Of a stretch of DNA of 38,199 nt, positions 22,918-29,632 are shown piece by piece (position 1 is the stretch's first letter; the number at the start of each line of letters is the position of its first letter). Source of the stretch: a virus; IMG/VR virus record IMGVR_UViG_3300033997_000205, positions 1 to 38,199 of that record; one strand, 5' to 3'. The position numbers and the translations under genes were made by a program. The notes beneath the pieces are model-generated. The model made no database searches, was not told where the DNA came from, and worked only from the letters and a program-made list of their open reading frames with translations.

Positions 22918-25037
22918 CTGCTATTCCTACCCCGAGCAACAAAGCCCTGGCGCGGCCGCCTCTTGGCAGCTGTTGACCGGCGCTTCACTGGGCGGGTTTT
23001 CTTTGGTTCATCGTCTGAATCGCTGGGCAGATCATGTTTTTCATCATCTGGCACAGGTTCGCTTTTGTCTGTGGGGGCTTTTTTACGGTCAATCCTGAGC
23101 ATTCGAGCGCACATATAATTCATGCCTTCGCAGTCTAGGTAGTCGTTACGCTTGGCGACCTTTACCCACTTGCCTGTGCTTTCGTCGTATTCTTCAGCAA
23201 CAATGTGCTGGCAATACTCTTCCGACACGTCTGCAGGTAAGCGCCAGTCACCATCCTGACCTTTTGGCCAGCGAACTCGGCTATGAACCCAGGCTTTTGC
23301 TAAACCAGCATCAAAGTCCCAGCGTTTATCGCCGTGCTTACGGGTTTTGCCTTTGGTGTCTACTTCGAGCCGTGCCATCCGAAACGCTTTTGACAGCCGT
23401 TCAAATCCCATCAGCGCCCTGGTGCGGCCCTTATGCTTTCTGACAAACATCAGCACTTCATCAGTGCGATAACCAGCATCTACCCCCATCAGGCTGAGCG
23501 TTCGGCCTTCCCACTCTTGTTCCAGTAGGTTGGCGACTTCGTCCCAGACTTCTGGCTTGTCGGTATCGCCCCAGATTTCACCCCATTCAACCAGACGGCT
23601 GGTCATGCCTGGACGCCATGCCCTGACCACGTAATAAACTCGGTCTTTTTGCACGTCCACCGTGCAGATCAACTGGTCAAATCCTTCTGGGACCTGACCA
23701 GCTGAATAGGTGTCGCGCAGTTCGTACACTTCTTCCCAGGCTGGAGCGTCACCAATGGCGCTATGCACTTCACCAAAACCGGTGTTATGTACAGCCATCA
23801 TCTTGCCAGGGTCGCCCGACTTGATGGCTTCCAGCAGCTTTTTAGCTAGGAAACCAAATGATTTTTTTGCGCTGAAGGAGCAAAGGCCGCTGACCCATAT
23901 GCTGAAACTGTCGTTACCATCATCCGTTTCAACGGCTGTCCAGTACGGCACTATATGCACCTGATCACCCTGGGTGATGGACACAAAACCTTCACTGTGA
24001 GACTTGGCTAGTTGCCCTGGAGCAACGGCCACCCCTCTGGCGTTCATGCGGCTTCGTTCAGAATCATCAATCTGAGCGCCGCAGTGCGGACAAATCAGCT
24101 TGGCATGGCGACTGGCATGGCTCGGGGTGCATTCCGCATCAGTACCCTTGCCTGGCCACCACAGTAGTTCACTGGATGGGCTGAAGTACTCGCCACAAGC
24201 AGGATCAAGGTGCGGCACCATCCATTCGTGCTTGGTGCCTGACTGCCATAGTCGCCATACAGGTGAAAATAGCTGTTTTGGATCTGTCACGGCCCAGTGT
24301 GTGTGACCGGTGACTGGGTGCGTGTAACGCTCGGCGCGCCCTTCTGTCGGGGTCGCGGTATAACCCGTTTTAGAGTCTGCGTAAGCATCGCCCCGGGCTT
24401 CGGCAATTTCTTCTAGTGAACCCTCGCCGCTGGCGTTGTCATCTGGTCTGTCGATTTCATCAACCAGTGTCAGCGCGGCCGAGTCAGACGCCAGCTCAGT
24501 GGCTGAACCTGCCCAGGCTAAACGCAAGTGAACACCGCCAACGTTTTTCCGGTGCTTTGAAGTTTCGCCTTTTTCCTTCTTCAGCTTGCGGTTCAGGCTG
24601 TCGCACTCCCTGAACATTTCAGCAATTTTCGGCTCGACCACCTTGTCAATGTTCGACTGCGTTGGGCCAACGTAGATCACCGGCGCTGGGTCATCATCCA
24701 GACGCCACCCAATCACGTTAAACATGGTCGCTGACTTACCCATCTGCGTTCCCATGACAAACGTAACCCGCTTGTATCTTGGGGAGGCAAAGGCGCGGCA
24801 CACAGGCACCATGTAAGGGGTTCGGGTATAACGGAAAGGACCTGGCTCCGGACTGCCAGGCGGCAATATGCGGTTAGCTTCTGCCCATTCGTCAGCTGCC
24901 CTCGGTGGTGGCGCTGTCACTATCTCCGCTGTCGTAGCCACGATATTCAGCAATAAACTTATAGATGCGGTCAGCGGTTTGAGCTCGAATTCGTCTTGAT
25001 TCTTCGAGCATCCTGGCTTTAATAATGGCTGGGTCAT
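22914..25037 (-). CDS. terL: Terminase large subunit (lambda gpA family)
   Basis: This enzyme packages DNA: the ATPase part translocates and the nuclease part cuts cos. MGTQMGKSA (about 95-103) is the P-loop, with LTLVDEIDRPD (about 183-193) as Walker B. Nuclease-domain acidic residues lie in CTVDVQKD (about 458-465) and MGVDAGYRTDE (about 517-527). The start is uncertain: the ATG at 25037 has no ribosome binding site and overlaps terS by 146 bases, so a GTG near 24941 or 24920 may be the true start. Full length would be 707. Confidence 0.93.
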   Translation of the reverse strand: MTQPLLKPGCSKNQDEFELKPLTASISLLLNIVATTAEIVTAPPPRAADEWAEANRILPPGSPEPGPFRYTRTPYMVPVCRAFASPRYKRVTFVMGTQMGKSATMFNVIGWRLDDDPAPVIYVGPTQSNIDKVVEPKIAEMFRECDSLNRKLKKEKGETSKHRKNVGGVHLRLAWAGSATELASDSAALTLVDEIDRPDDNASGEGSLEEIAEARGDAYADSKTGYTATPTEGRAERYTHPVTGHTHWAVTDPKQLFSPVWRLWQSGTKHEWMVPHLDPACGEYFSPSSELLWWPGKGTDAECTPSHASRHAKLICPHCGAQIDDSERSRMNARGVAVAPGQLAKSHSEGFVSITQGDQVHIVPYWTAVETDDGNDSFSIWVSGLCSFSAKKSFGFLAKKLLEAIKSGDPGKMMAVHNTGFGEVHSAIGDAPAWEEVYELRDTYSAGQVPEGFDQLICTVDVQKDRVYYVVRAWRPGMTSRLVEWGEIWGDTDKPEVWDEVANLLEQEWEGRTLSLMGVDAGYRTDEVLMFVRKHKGRTRALMGFERLSKAFRMARLEVDTKGKTRKHGDKRWDFDAGLAKAWVHSRVRWPKGQDGDWRLPADVSEEYCQHIVAEEYDESTGKWVKVAKRNDYLDCEGMNYMCARMLRIDRKKAPTDKSEPVPDDEKHDLPSDSDDEPKKTRPVKRRSTAAKRRPRQGFVARGRNSR

Positions 25038-25449
25038 TTATGCTGGCAAACTCCGAGGCAATACGCCCCCCAAGGGCATCAGATTGCTGGCCAAAAATGT
25101 TGGCGACTTCAAAAAGAACCGGCTTCAGCTCTTCTAAATCGATAGAAAGTCCCTGGGCTTTTTTGGCTTTTATTTCTTCTTGGATCCGCTTGGCTTTAAT
25201 GAGCAGTAATTCTTCTTCACTTTTTGAGCCTGATGCGGGTGCATCATCTCCGTCACGCATTCCCAGCTCTTTGGCCAGAGCTTCACGGATAAGCCAGGCG
25301 ATTGCTTCCTCAGAATCAATGACCAGCTCAACCCCTTTACCTCCACCCGATTCGACGGGCATCCCTTCTTCAGTTATCAACTTTGTAACCCAGCGAGGAG
25401 ACTTGCCAATGAGCTGGGCAAAGGTGGCTTTGTTAAATTTCAGACCCAT
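24892..25449 (-). CDS. terS: Terminase small subunit (Nu1-like)
   Basis: This 185-residue protein recognises the packaging site. MGLKFNKATFAQLIGKSPRWVTKLITEEGMP (key parts FAQLIGKS and WVTKLITEEGMP, about 9-30) is the winged HTH-like start of Nu1. A long coiled, charged middle part follows. The start at 25449 is chosen because AGGG precedes it and the domain begins there; the TTG-initiated frame from 25497 runs into repeat cluster B. It lies next to terL and after the presumed cos region, as in lambda. Confidence 0.9.
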   Translation of the reverse strand: MGLKFNKATFAQLIGKSPRWVTKLITEEGMPVESGGGKGVELVIDSEEAIAWLIREALAKELGMRDGDDAPASGSKSEEELLLIKAKRIQEEIKAKKAQGLSIDLEELKPVLFEVANIFGQQSDALGGRIASEFASINDPAIIKARMLEESRRIRAQTADRIYKFIAEYRGYDSGDSDSATTEGS

Positions 25450-25471
25450 AAACAACCCTGTAAGAAAGGAC

Positions 25472-25506
25472 AAAAGCGCAAAAGTGCAAATGTTCAAATG
25501 TTTCTT
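25472..25506. repeat. TGTGCATTTG-type repeat cluster B (terS upstream)
   Basis: GTGCAAATG (25484-25492) is followed by a second TTCAAATG unit and preceded by GCGCAAAAG. On the - strand this reads CATTTGAACATTTGCAC, sharing the word of clusters A, D and E. It lies 23 or more bases upstream of the terS start. Confidence 0.5.
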
Positions 25507-25552
25507 TTTGGTCCTTTGTTTTAAAGCCTACTGTGAAGCCCTAAAACAAAGA

Positions 25553-25581
25553 ACGCCCGGCCAAAATCACTGGCTGGGCGT
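25553..25581 (-). terminator. Terminator-like hairpin upstream of terS
   Basis: On the - strand ACGCCCAGCCA pairs with TGGCCGGGCGT around a seven-base loop, followed by TCTTTGTTTT. The stem has one mismatch. It would stop late transcription coming from the lysis/Acb2 side before terS. Confidence 0.7.
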
Positions 25582-25779
25582 CAACTAAACACTGCTTGGT
25601 CCTTCCTCCGCAGAAGAGAAGAAAGGACTTGTTCCGAAAATCTTCAATGTCGTAAAGGCCGCGAGTCTTCTACCCGTCTCTGTTGGAAGTCCGGGGAGTA
25701 CCTTTTTTGCCCCGGGGTGCGCCCCAGTCGATGGCCTGAGCCATGTTGGTTCAGAGCTTGCACCCGAGGGCAATTGGTT
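25582..25779. other. Noncoding gap, likely cos nicking region
   Basis: Almost 200 bases without a convincing gene lie between the Acb2 gene and the terS leader. The GC-rich near-palindrome CCCCGGGGTGCGCCCC (25711-25726) stands out from its surroundings and could be a cosN. A 62-codon frame on the - strand has odd composition and no clear ribosome binding site, so it is not taken as a gene. A cos function here agrees with the lambda-like order around it. Confidence 0.4.
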
Positions 25780-26118
25780 TTAGACGCCAGCTGGCTGCGC
25801 TACAGCGCGCACCATGGCCATCAAGCCAGTCTGTATATCGGTCTTGCCGATGTTGGCCCAGCGTTCAGGTTCTGCATCACTGAAGCGGCGGAACTCAATC
25901 GCTTCATCAGTCGCTCCTTGATAGATGCTGAAGCCTGTACCTTCTTGTGCTTTCACTGCTGCATTAAGCTTTTCTGCATAAGCTGTGCTTAATGAGCCTG
26001 CTAGTTCTGCCTGTAAAGCCAGTAGCTCAGCGCCCTTATCTTTGATGCGGTTCATCAAATCGATTTCAGATGCAGAGAGTTCACGATAACCTTTAATTTT
26101 GCGGTGCTGGTTTTCCAT
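25780..26118 (-). CDS. acb2: Acb2-family anti-CBASS cyclic-nucleotide sponge
   Basis: This 112-residue protein opens with ENQHRKIKGYRELS (2-15) followed by EIDLMNRIKDKGAELLALQ (about 17-35). It ends with ERWANIGKTDIQTGLMAMVRAVAQP, split by its key parts RWANIGKTD and MAMVRAVAQP (about 85-109). This is the Acb2/Tad1 hairpin family. Acb2 binds cyclic di- and trinucleotide messengers and blocks CBASS immunity. Usual length is about 94, so this one has a longer middle. The start at 26118 has AGGA upstream; the longer frame from 26214 would overlap the previous gene. It lies in the late operon after the lysis genes. Confidence 0.88.
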   Translation of the reverse strand: MENQHRKIKGYRELSASEIDLMNRIKDKGAELLALQAELAGSLSTAYAEKLNAAVKAQEGTGFSIYQGATDEAIEFRRFSDAEPERWANIGKTDIQTGLMAMVRAVAQPAGV

Positions 26119-26131
26119 TTTTTTCCTGATT

Positions 26132-26395
26132 TTATGATTTACTGTTGTTACCTTCCGCATCGATGGCCTGACCCAGTGCGAACTGAAAGCCATGCTCCTC
26201 ATCAGGCCAGACAACTGACTGGATGAATCCCTCGATGTAATGAAATAGAGTCATCAGCAGTTCAGCAGGCGCCCACTTGGTGGCGACCATGAAGTCACCT
26301 TCAGGGTCTCCAATCCAAACCGGGATGCCGTAATGGCTGCCATGATGTGTAAAGCCTGCTGCCTTAGCCTGCTTTGCGCTCATGAAGCCGAGCAT
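26132..26395 (-). CDS. Conserved small phage protein next to Acb2
   Basis: This 87-residue protein begins MLGFMSAKQAKAAGFTHHG and continues with YGIPVWIGDPEGDFMVATKWAP (key parts YGIPVWIGDPEG and ATKWAP, about 22-43). I recall similar proteins next to Acb2-type genes in other phages, but without a known role. The C-terminal half has FHYIEGFIQS. It starts five bases after the stop of the holin gene, with no clear ribosome binding site, so translation may depend on reinitiation. A helper role in counter-defence is only a guess from the pairing. Confidence 0.6.
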   Translation of the reverse strand: MLGFMSAKQAKAAGFTHHGSHYGIPVWIGDPEGDFMVATKWAPAELLMTLFHYIEGFIQSVVWPDEEHGFQFALGQAIDAEGNNSKS

Positions 26396-26397
26396 GG

Positions 26398-26934
26398 CTA
26401 ACGCGCCGAGCTGAGGGAGGGCTGTGGCTCATCTGGTCGGTCACGGCCAATGCTGCTACCGAAGAAAAAGCCGATGATGCCAGCAATCACGGTGCCAAGC
26501 AGAAAGCCTAAAACCGTATCAGCAAAGCGCACGTTAGCTTCTGGCACTGTAGTGAACGTAATGCCCAGCAAATAGATAAAAGCGAAAGCGGTCCAAGCTG
26601 ATGCCAGGTAGTAAATGAAACGCTTACTAAATACGTCAGTTTGGTTAAGCGCAACTATCTGCAGATTGCGCGCACTTTCCACGTTCTGAAGGGACAGCTT
26701 CTCCAGCTGCAGCTCACGCTGGAAGACTTGCTCTTCAAACTCCATCAGTTGGGCCTTATTGGCCAGAACGGCAGCCGCCGCTTTTTCGGGATCAGGTTCA
26801 CCGGTGACTGACTGGGCGATGCTGATCACTTGTTCAGCAACTGCCTCGCCGTTCTTTCCGCCAATCCATTTGCCAAGCTTTCCAGCGAGGCCAGTTGATG
26901 CGGCTAATTGTAGGGCGACAGCTATTAAGCTCAT
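26398..26934 (-). CDS. 3TM holin-like protein
   Basis: This 178-residue membrane protein fits the 'holin of 3TMs' family known from gene transfer agents and many phages. An amphipathic N-terminal region (about 1-60, GKLGKWIGGKNGEAVAEQ) and a charged helix (about 65-95) precede two clear hydrophobic helices (about 107-128 and 140-162). AGGAG lies before the ATG. It is adjacent to the endolysin gene, so a role in host lysis is likely. Confidence 0.8.
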   Translation of the reverse strand: MSLIAVALQLAASTGLAGKLGKWIGGKNGEAVAEQVISIAQSVTGEPDPEKAAAAVLANKAQLMEFEEQVFQRELQLEKLSLQNVESARNLQIVALNQTDVFSKRFIYYLASAWTAFAFIYLLGITFTTVPEANVRFADTVLGFLLGTVIAGIIGFFFGSSIGRDRPDEPQPSLSSAR

Positions 26935-26944
26935 CTATTTACTC

Positions 26945-27499
26945 CTAAAGGTTGACGATGCGATGCAACCAGCCAAAGCCAAATGCTTCCTGACTTTCAT
27001 CGCTTTCCATGATGCGAACGCAAAACTCAATGCGAAGGCTGTTAAGCGACTCAGTCAGCACCTTAGTGCCTTCAGAGCCGCGCTTTTTGGCAAAATCAGT
27101 CACGGCCAGAACCGTTTTTGAGCCTGGGACTCCATCTACAACTAAATCCGGATAAAGCGTTCCTTTTTGATTCAGAACGTTCAGCAGACGCTGCAGCTGG
27201 CGCGTTGCAGTTGAAACACCGCTATTCACAGCAAAATCAAAAATCACGGTGGCCAGCTGGCCATCGATGGCAGCAATTTCATCCAGGCGAATTTTGTCCC
27301 AAAAGTCAGCGGCGTAAATGCGGTACGCCAGCTCGACGGGAAACTCAGCCATGTGGCCTGTGTAGTCGAACTCTTTAGCTTTCTTTTGAGTTATACCGTA
27401 ACGAGTCGGACCGCCACGATCTGACGGGTGGAATACATAACCTCCTTCACGCTCTATCACCTTGGTGATTGCGGCCGTCTTAGTTTCTGTTTTAGCCAT
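26945..27499 (-). CDS. Endolysin, glycoside hydrolase family 108
   Basis: This 184-residue muramidase cleaves peptidoglycan glycan strands. EGGYVFHPSDRGGPTRYGIT (18-37) is the GH108 signature, with Glu18 as the catalytic residue. The C-terminal half (about 95-180) has the peptidoglycan-binding domain seen in this family (LYPDLVVDGVPGSKT). There is no signal peptide, so export would depend on the holin. It overlaps the preceding membrane/coiled-coil gene by eight bases. Confidence 0.93.
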   Translation of the reverse strand: MAKTETKTAAITKVIEREGGYVFHPSDRGGPTRYGITQKKAKEFDYTGHMAEFPVELAYRIYAADFWDKIRLDEIAAIDGQLATVIFDFAVNSGVSTATRQLQRLLNVLNQKGTLYPDLVVDGVPGSKTVLAVTDFAKKRGSEGTKVLTESLNSLRIEFCVRIMESDESQEAFGFGWLHRIVNL

Positions 27500-27764
27500 C
27501 GCTCATCCTCTTACCATGTGTAATTGCTGCAAAAATTTGCTTATTCTGCTCTTCAATCTTCTCCAGCATTTTCTCCACTGGCTTAATGGCCTGCTCCAGG
27601 CGTCGGTCCATTTCAACGGAGGTGATGTACTGTTTTGCGACATTTACCCGTTCATCAACTAACGCATTGCCTAGGTCATTCAATCGCGACCAAAGTACGC
27701 CGACCACGGCTCCAACGACGACGACGATTAAAGTCAGGAGAGCTATCAATGTGTTGAGATCCAC
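27492..27764 (-). CDS. Membrane-anchored coiled-coil lysis protein (holin or spanin-like)
   Basis: This 90-residue protein is read from the GTG at 27764, which has GGGGG at the right distance; the ATG at 27791 would lie inside a terminator. One hydrophobic helix (about 3-25, TLIALLTLIVVVVGAVVGVLW) is followed by a long coiled-coil helix (about 30-80). That shape suits an inner-membrane spanin or a small holin partner. It is the first gene of the late operon, and the endolysin gene follows directly. No outer-membrane spanin lipoprotein was found next to it. Confidence 0.6.
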   Translation of the reverse strand: MDLNTLIALLTLIVVVVGAVVGVLWSRLNDLGNALVDERVNVAKQYITSVEMDRRLEQAIKPVEKMLEKIEEQNKQIFAAITHGKRMSDG

Positions 27765-27777
27765 GATTACCCCCAAT

Positions 27778-27803
27778 AAAAAAGCCCGCAAAATGCGGGC
27801 TTC
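27778..27803 (-). terminator. Intrinsic terminator at the head of the late operon
   Basis: On the - strand AGCCCGCA-TTT-TGCGGGCT is followed by TTTTTTA. It lies right before the first lysis gene. With the second terminator at 27999, it isolates the late genes unless read through, as the tR' terminator does in lambda. Confidence 0.93.
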
Positions 27804-27998
27804 ATAAAATTCATGTTGTCATAGCTTACTGATGCGCTAACCGGGCGCTAACCGGACCTGTTCCTTGCCGTTACGGCCACCTTTCCCAGGATACGTCGCG
27901 AGGGGAATTCTTGAATGAAGGATCAAGCTATCCTGGCTGAATGCTACTGCTTCAGCTGTGGGTGTTTTCTAGTTCATGGCGGCTCCGGATTTTAGGCA
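27804..27998 (-). promoter_or_regulatory. Inter-terminator region, possible late promoter
   Basis: These 195 bases lie between two strong leftward terminators and hold no convincing gene; a 26-codon + strand frame (27915-27995) with CxC/CxC is doubtful. A tandem GCGCTAACCGG repeat (27834-27855) stands just before the terminator. In a lambda-like plan this is where the late promoter and the Q-acting site would be. I could not pick reliable -35/-10 boxes. Confidence 0.45.
27834..27855. repeat. Tandem 11-bp repeat GCGCTAACCGG
   Basis: Two exact copies stand head to tail with no spacer, one helical turn each. They are placed about 30 bases upstream (in the leftward direction) of the late terminator. 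They may be a binding site for a late regulator. Confidence 0.7.
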
Positions 27999-28024
27999 AC
28001 AAAAAACCCGCCGAAGCGGGTTGT
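27999..28024 (-). terminator. Intrinsic terminator of the early leftward operon
   Basis: On the - strand AACCCGC-TTCG-GCGGGTT is followed by TTTTTTGTTG. The stable TTCG loop and T-run make this a strong terminator. It follows the gene ending at 28085. Confidence 0.95.
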
Positions 28025-28084
28025 TTAGATTTCTAGCAATTTAGCTGAATATGTCGGAAAGATACCTCAAAGCGTGTCAAAGTG

Positions 28085-28381
28085 TCAACTGCCTGTTTTT
28101 TGTACGTCACGCAGCAGCCTAAATGGACTGCCATTGTCTAATGCGTCCAGGATAAATTGGCGCTGGTTAGGCGAGTGCTTTAAACACCTAACAGAGTAAG
28201 TCACTCTGTCCACATCGAAAGCCCCAAAGCAAAAGTCAGGCGCTTTTTCAAAAATCTCATTAGCAAAAAATTTGAGTAGCTTATCGTCAAACTGTCGCCA
28301 CATCGATAGGGGGCCGCTTGACATATCGTCCGTGATTTTCCCAAAAACATAGCGGTTGATGTGCATTTGCTGATTATTCAT
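28085..28381 (-). CDS. Hypothetical protein, end of early operon
   Basis: This 99-residue protein starts at 28381, where its ATG overlaps the TGA of the previous gene (TGATG). It begins MNNQQMHINRYVFGKI and is followed by mixed alpha/beta sequence with ALDNGSPFRLLRDVQK near the end. No family is recognised. It is the last gene before the tandem terminators and so is probably made early, before the late genes. Confidence 0.5.
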   Translation of the reverse strand: MNNQQMHINRYVFGKITDDMSSGPLSMWRQFDDKLLKFFANEIFEKAPDFCFGAFDVDRVTYSVRCLKHSPNQRQFILDALDNGSPFRLLRDVQKTGS

Positions 28382-28620
28382 CACGCTACCTGCAGTATCT
28401 TTTTTGCTGATAAAAGCTCGGCGTTTTGAGCGATACAGCAAAGGCCGAGTGATGTCCGGTTATCAATATGTCGGTGCATAAACTTGAGCGCCTGCTCAAA
28501 ATAGACAGCTGACGGGCTACGGCTGCAGGCCAGTGCGGTGGCGGTAATATAGACTAAGTTGTCGCGTTCCGGCACAGGCCATTTTACTTGTGCTTTTGTG
28601 CATTTGTGCTTTTGTGTCAT
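28381..28620 (-). CDS. Hypothetical protein, early operon
   Basis: This 79-residue protein is not recognised. Its ATG overlaps the stop of the PapB-like gene (TAATG) and its end overlaps the next start (TGATG), so it is coupled on both sides. The first dozen codons are made of the TTTGTGC-type repeats (cluster C), giving a Lys/Thr-rich start (MTQKHKCTKAQ). The rest has a helical CSRSPSAVYFEQALKFMHRH segment. Confidence 0.45.
   Translation of the reverse strand: MTQKHKCTKAQVKWPVPERDNLVYITATALACSRSPSAVYFEQALKFMHRHIDNRTSLGLCCIAQNAELLSAKKILQVA
28586..28620. repeat. TGTGCATTTG-type repeat cluster C
   Basis: Units TTGTGCTTTTGTGCATTTGT and TGCTTTTGTGTC follow each other with a period of about 11 bases. 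Unlike the other clusters, this one overlaps the 5' end of a coding region. The core GTGCATTTG is identical to that of clusters A and E. Confidence 0.6.
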
Positions 28621-28925
28621 TACTCATTTACGCCTGAGCTGTTTTCTTTATTATTTTTTATATCGGTTAACTGATATTGTTTTCGCCTTCTTTCGTCATG
28701 CTCTTTTATCTTTTCAACTATTTCGGCCTTTTCGTTCAGCGTAGCTAAGGCGCGGCTGACGTTCGGCTGCGGGACGTTGTTTAGCGCAGCTGAGGTCGTA
28801 ACACTCAGACCTCTTTCGAGGTGATCCACCAGAGCAGCAATAATATCCTCGCTGGTGATTTCTGTTAACTGAAGCAGCAGCAATATCCGCTCTTTTGATT
28901 CAATGCCTGGCGTTAAACTGTACAT
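28620..28925 (-). CDS. PapB/FaeA-family transcriptional regulator
   Basis: This 101-residue protein resembles PapB, a regulator of fimbrial operons. LTPGIESKERILLLLQLT (about 4-21) leads to TSEDIIAALVDHLERGLSVTTSAALNNVPQPNVSRALATLNEKAEIVEKI, of which the HTH core is TTSAALNNVPQPNVSRALATL (split at the turn; about 43-63). PapB-type proteins bind AT-rich DNA cooperatively. In a phage operon it likely regulates early or late genes. It overlaps the start of the next gene and is itself overlapped by the previous gene end. Confidence 0.75.
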   Translation of the reverse strand: MYSLTPGIESKERILLLLQLTEITSEDIIAALVDHLERGLSVTTSAALNNVPQPNVSRALATLNEKAEIVEKIKEHDERRRKQYQLTDIKNNKENSSGVNE

Positions 28926-29176
28926 AACAAAGCCTCCGGAGCTGGCAACATAGGAAGCACAATATTCAGTGCTGCCTGCTTGTCCATGATGTTGAAAATA
29001 TGGTTAATCCGTTCACGGCCAGCTGGGCCAGAGCCGCCAACGACTATTTTAATCGCCTGCCCACCTTTTGGCTTTGCCGTCAGTGTGATCTGCGATAAGT
29101 CTGCATCGCTAGTGTCATCCAGTACAACGAGGATCTGCGTTCTTGCGGTGTTAAACAGTTTTGCGAATTCTTCCAT
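28913..29176 (-). CDS. Hypothetical protein, early operon
   Basis: This 87-residue protein is read from the ATG at 29176, which has AGAAGGA upstream; the earlier ATG at 29203 lies in repeat cluster D. It begins MEEFAKLFNTARTQILVVLDD and contains GGQAIKIVVGGSGPAGRERI (about 38-57). The family is not recognised. It overlaps the PapB-like gene by 13 bases, so the two are probably coupled. Confidence 0.5.
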   Translation of the reverse strand: MEEFAKLFNTARTQILVVLDDTSDADLSQITLTAKPKGGQAIKIVVGGSGPAGRERINHIFNIMDKQAALNIVLPMLPAPEALLCTV

Positions 29177-29190
29177 TTCGTCGGTCCTTC

Positions 29191-29246
29191 TGTGAATGTG
29201 CAAATATGCTTTTGTGTAAATGTTCTTTTGTGTAAATGTTTATGCT
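29191..29246. repeat. TGTGCAAATG-type repeat cluster D
   Basis: AATGTGCAAATATG is followed by two copies of CTTTTGTGTAAATGTT. The two CTTTTGTGTAAATGTT units are exact direct repeats 17 bases apart. The cluster fills the gap between the Lar-like gene and the next early gene, so it overlaps the probable promoter of 28913-29176. Confidence 0.65.
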
Positions 29247-29632
29247 TGATTCTGAAGCTCCGCTGCTCTCATCTGCCACAGCTCCATGATGTGCATGTCG
29301 CCAGGCGTATTTGAGCGATGCCAGTCACAGAGCGCGCCCTGTGATGAGTGGCTTAGGTTGCCTTGCCAGTTACAACCGGTGCATTGATAAACCCACATCT
29401 GTCGAAGCTTGCTGTGCTTAATCGTTGGCTGGCTTCCGCAGCCTAAGCAGGCACGGTGTTCCTGGGCAAAGTTATTCCAGTAGCCAATGGCGGCCTCGTT
29501 GCTGGATGTCGCCTCTGTGTAAACTTTGCAGGCTATACACGCCACCATAAAGAATCCCGTCGCTGAGTCTGTTCTGAGCGACGGGATGTCTTTGCAGTGA
29601 GGGCATGGGTTTGGGCTATTCGGTTCTGTCAC
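29240..29632 (-). CDS. Lar-like restriction alleviation protein (double zinc ribbon)
   Basis: This 130-residue protein starts at the GTG at 29632, with GGAGG seven bases before it. CPHCKDIPSLRTDSATGFFMVACIACK (key parts CPHC and CIAC, about 10-35) followed by SSNEAAIGYWN is the Lar-family pattern, in which one zinc ribbon is followed by an EAIxxWN motif. A second zinc ribbon (CLGC, CTGC) extends the C-terminus to about twice the usual length. Lar in Rac prophage reduces type I restriction. The assignment rests on the first domain. Confidence 0.7.
   Translation of the reverse strand: MTEPNSPNPCPHCKDIPSLRTDSATGFFMVACIACKVYTEATSSNEAAIGYWNNFAQEHRACLGCGSQPTIKHSKLRQMWVYQCTGCNWQGNLSHSSQGALCDWHRSNTPGDMHIMELWQMRAAELQNQA

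Larger units (their letters stand above)
25462..25628. other. Candidate cosB: AAAGGAC repeats
   Basis: AAAGGAC occurs at 25465-25471 and 25622-25628, and inverted as GTCCTTT at 25511-25517 and GTCCTTC at 25599-25605. Four copies lie within 165 bases next to terS. Lambda terminase small subunit binds three short R sites beside cosN; these copies could serve the same purpose. The assignment is inferred from position and repetition. Confidence 0.4.

Noticed and set aside
25585-25773. 62-codon frame upstream of terS on the - strand
   Set aside because: Odd composition (Pro/Ser/Gly/Thr rich), no clear ribosome binding site, and it lies in the probable cos region.
27915-27995. 26-codon + strand frame with CxC and CxC
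   Set aside because: It runs against all neighbouring genes between two terminators; cysteines are suggestive but the frame is too short to support.
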